Below, in pieces: positions 63,128 through 64,000 of a stretch of DNA of 64,000 nucleotides; position 1 is the stretch's first letter, and every line of letters begins with the position of its first letter. The notes beneath the pieces were generated by a model. The model worked only from the letters and a program-made list of their open reading frames with translations, did not search any database and had not been told where the DNA came from. The stretch comes from Jhaorihella thermophila (GTDB taxonomy: Bacteria > Pseudomonadota > Alphaproteobacteria > Rhodobacterales > Rhodobacteraceae): NCBI RefSeq assembly GCF_900108275.1, contig NZ_FNVD01000001.1, positions 1-64,000 of the forward strand, given 5' to 3'. Position numbers and translations under genes: made by a program.

Positions 63128-63489
63128 TCCGCCCCAGGACAGACCCGGAAAAGCCGCCGCAGGGCGGCTTTTTCATGCGCCGGCCTCGCGCCCGGCCCCG
63201 CGTCCGGCGACGCGTTCGGCATGAGGGTCGGCGTGGGCAGGGCAGGGATGGGCGCCGCCGAAACGAAAAAAGGCCCGGCGGTTGTCCCAAGCCTCTTACC
63301 AGAAGTGTTGCTGATCATTTGCGCGCAGGTGTGACCAACGAAGCCCTATGTCTGGTTCGAGCCCTCCTTTCCCAAGGTCGCAGCTGGCACAAATGTCTGG
63401 TTTCAGGGCTATGCGAGTTCACTATTGTAATGGTCATTCAATTCGGCAAATTTCGTCTAAAGGCGAACTGAACGGAAAACTTTGAGACT
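63128..63489. other. Non-coding gap before LysE gene
   Basis: This 362-base interval holds the terminator at 63151-63173, then an AT-richer stretch with a short imperfect direct repeat ATGTCTGGTT (63343-63352 and 63394-63403). Its drop in GC and codon-free character hint at inserted DNA. No credible gene. Confidence 0.5.
63151..63173 (+). terminator. Rho-independent terminator after methyltransferase
   Basis: AAGCCGCC (63151-63158), GCAG loop, GGCGGCTT (63163-63170), then T residues to 63173. It closes the virulence-factor/MTHFR/methyltransferase operon. Confidence 0.88.
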
Positions 63490-64000
63490 ATGGACACGCC
63501 ACTTCTCCTGTTTCTGGGGGTATCCGCGATTGTGATCATGACACCAGGTCAGGACACGGCGCTGTCCCTTCGCAACACGATGGCCGGAGGCAGGTCCGCA
63601 GGAATTGCGACCGCAGCGGGCGTGGCGACAGGGCAGCTCATATGGGCAGTTTCAGCTGCCCTGGGCCTTGTTGCCATTCTTGCGGCAGCGGATACGTTGT
63701 TCGCCGCAATCAAATATGCGGGGGCGGCCTATCTGATTTTCCTGGGCATCCAGTCCTTGAAGGCGGCTTTGAGGGGCACCGTTCAAAAAGCCGGCCGTGA
63801 CGATCTGGGCGCAATAGATTGCCTGTCGACGACCAAAGCCTTTACCCAAGGCATCGTGAGCAATCTGGGCAATCCCAAGATGGCCATTTTCTTTGCAAGC
63901 CTGCTGCCGCAGTTTGTTCCCCAAGAGGCACCCGCCTTCGCGGCAATGATGGGTCTTGGTGTAGTATTTTGCGCCATGACCCTGCTCTGGCTGAGTTTCT
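63490..64000 (+). CDS. LysE/RhtB-family amino-acid exporter, 3'-truncated by window edge
   Basis: The open frame runs from ATG 63490 to the window end (170 codons seen; family length about 205). Motifs fit LysE/RhtB exporters: MTPGQDTALSLRNTMAGGRSAGIATAAGVATGQL near the N-terminus, YAGAAYLIFLGIQSLKA, and NLGNPKMAIFFASLLPQFVP. Several membrane segments are visible. It would export an amino acid or homoserine-type compound; substrate unknown. Codon use looks less GC-rich than its neighbours, compatible with transfer. Confidence 0.85.
   Translation, partial: MDTPLLLFLGVSAIVIMTPGQDTALSLRNTMAGGRSAGIATAAGVATGQLIWAVSAALGLVAILAAADTLFAAIKYAGAAYLIFLGIQSLKAALRGTVQKAGRDDLGAIDCLSTTKAFTQGIVSNLGNPKMAIFFASLLPQFVPQEAPAFAAMMGLGVVFCAMTLLWLSF

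Noticed and set aside
1-64000. CRISPR array
   Set aside because: No tandem 25-40-base direct repeats with regular spacers were seen anywhere, including beside the Tn7-like module, so a CRISPR-associated transposon is not supported.

Overview
The window looks like chromosomal DNA of a Rhodobacteraceae (Roseobacter-group) alphaproteobacterium. The reasons are high GC coding sequence, gene neighbourhoods typical of that family (purL-bolA-grxD, transketolase-coiled coil-zapA, virulence-factor/MTHFR/methyltetrahydrofolate methyltransferase, hppD with a divergent Lrp regulator), many short ATGA overlaps, and proteins of roseobacter type such as an orphan LuxI synthase and a LacI-controlled type I GAPDH. 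I identify the group by recognising gene families, not by any database search.

Region 1 (1-7.8 kb) is mobile DNA. It opens with the 3' end of an IS3-type transposase. A gene-free stretch with stacked hairpins follows, then a Tn7-like transposition module: a TnsA-type nuclease, a TnsB-type DDE transposase, a TnsC-type ATPase and a TniQ/TnsD-type targeting protein. The TnsB and TniQ genes carry three single-base reading-frame breaks, so the element looks decayed. The right flank carries repeated TGGCAG boxes. No CRISPR genes accompany it.

Region 2 (7.8-25.6 kb) holds a membrane histidine kinase next to an orphan LuxI autoinducer synthase, a MATE transporter, two PPK2 polyphosphate kinases (one overlapping a TetR regulator), an alpha/beta hydrolase-GST pair, parE, an FkbM methyltransferase, metA with a P-loop ATPase, a fructosamine-kinase-like protein, a Kef-type K+/H+ antiporter, and an Lrp regulator divergent from hppD.

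Region 3 (25.6-46 kb) is mostly housekeeping: an unusual GspL/GspC-like fusion protein, a SIMPL protein, tkt, a coiled-coil/zapA/MliC operon, grxD, bolA, purL, a LacI regulator divergent from gap with tandem operators, a frameshifted outer-membrane barrel gene, yqaA-dsbB, tRNA-Leu(CAA), upp, a secreted basic protein, a catalytically degenerate M48-like membrane protein and a DmdB-like acyl-CoA ligase.

Region 4 (46-64 kb) has a sulfotransferase and a Hint protein, then a long leftward fatty-acid/acyl-CoA oxidation cluster (MerR pair, two acyl-CoA dehydrogenases, GST, thiolase, cupin, FadB/J). Rightward genes follow for two PaaI thioesterases and a second MATE pump. After these come Ppx/GppA, a C1/methyl-transfer operon, and a LysE exporter that runs off the end. 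A structured dispersed repeat with core CTTCATCTTGC...AAATACTCC occurs four times in regions 3 and 4.
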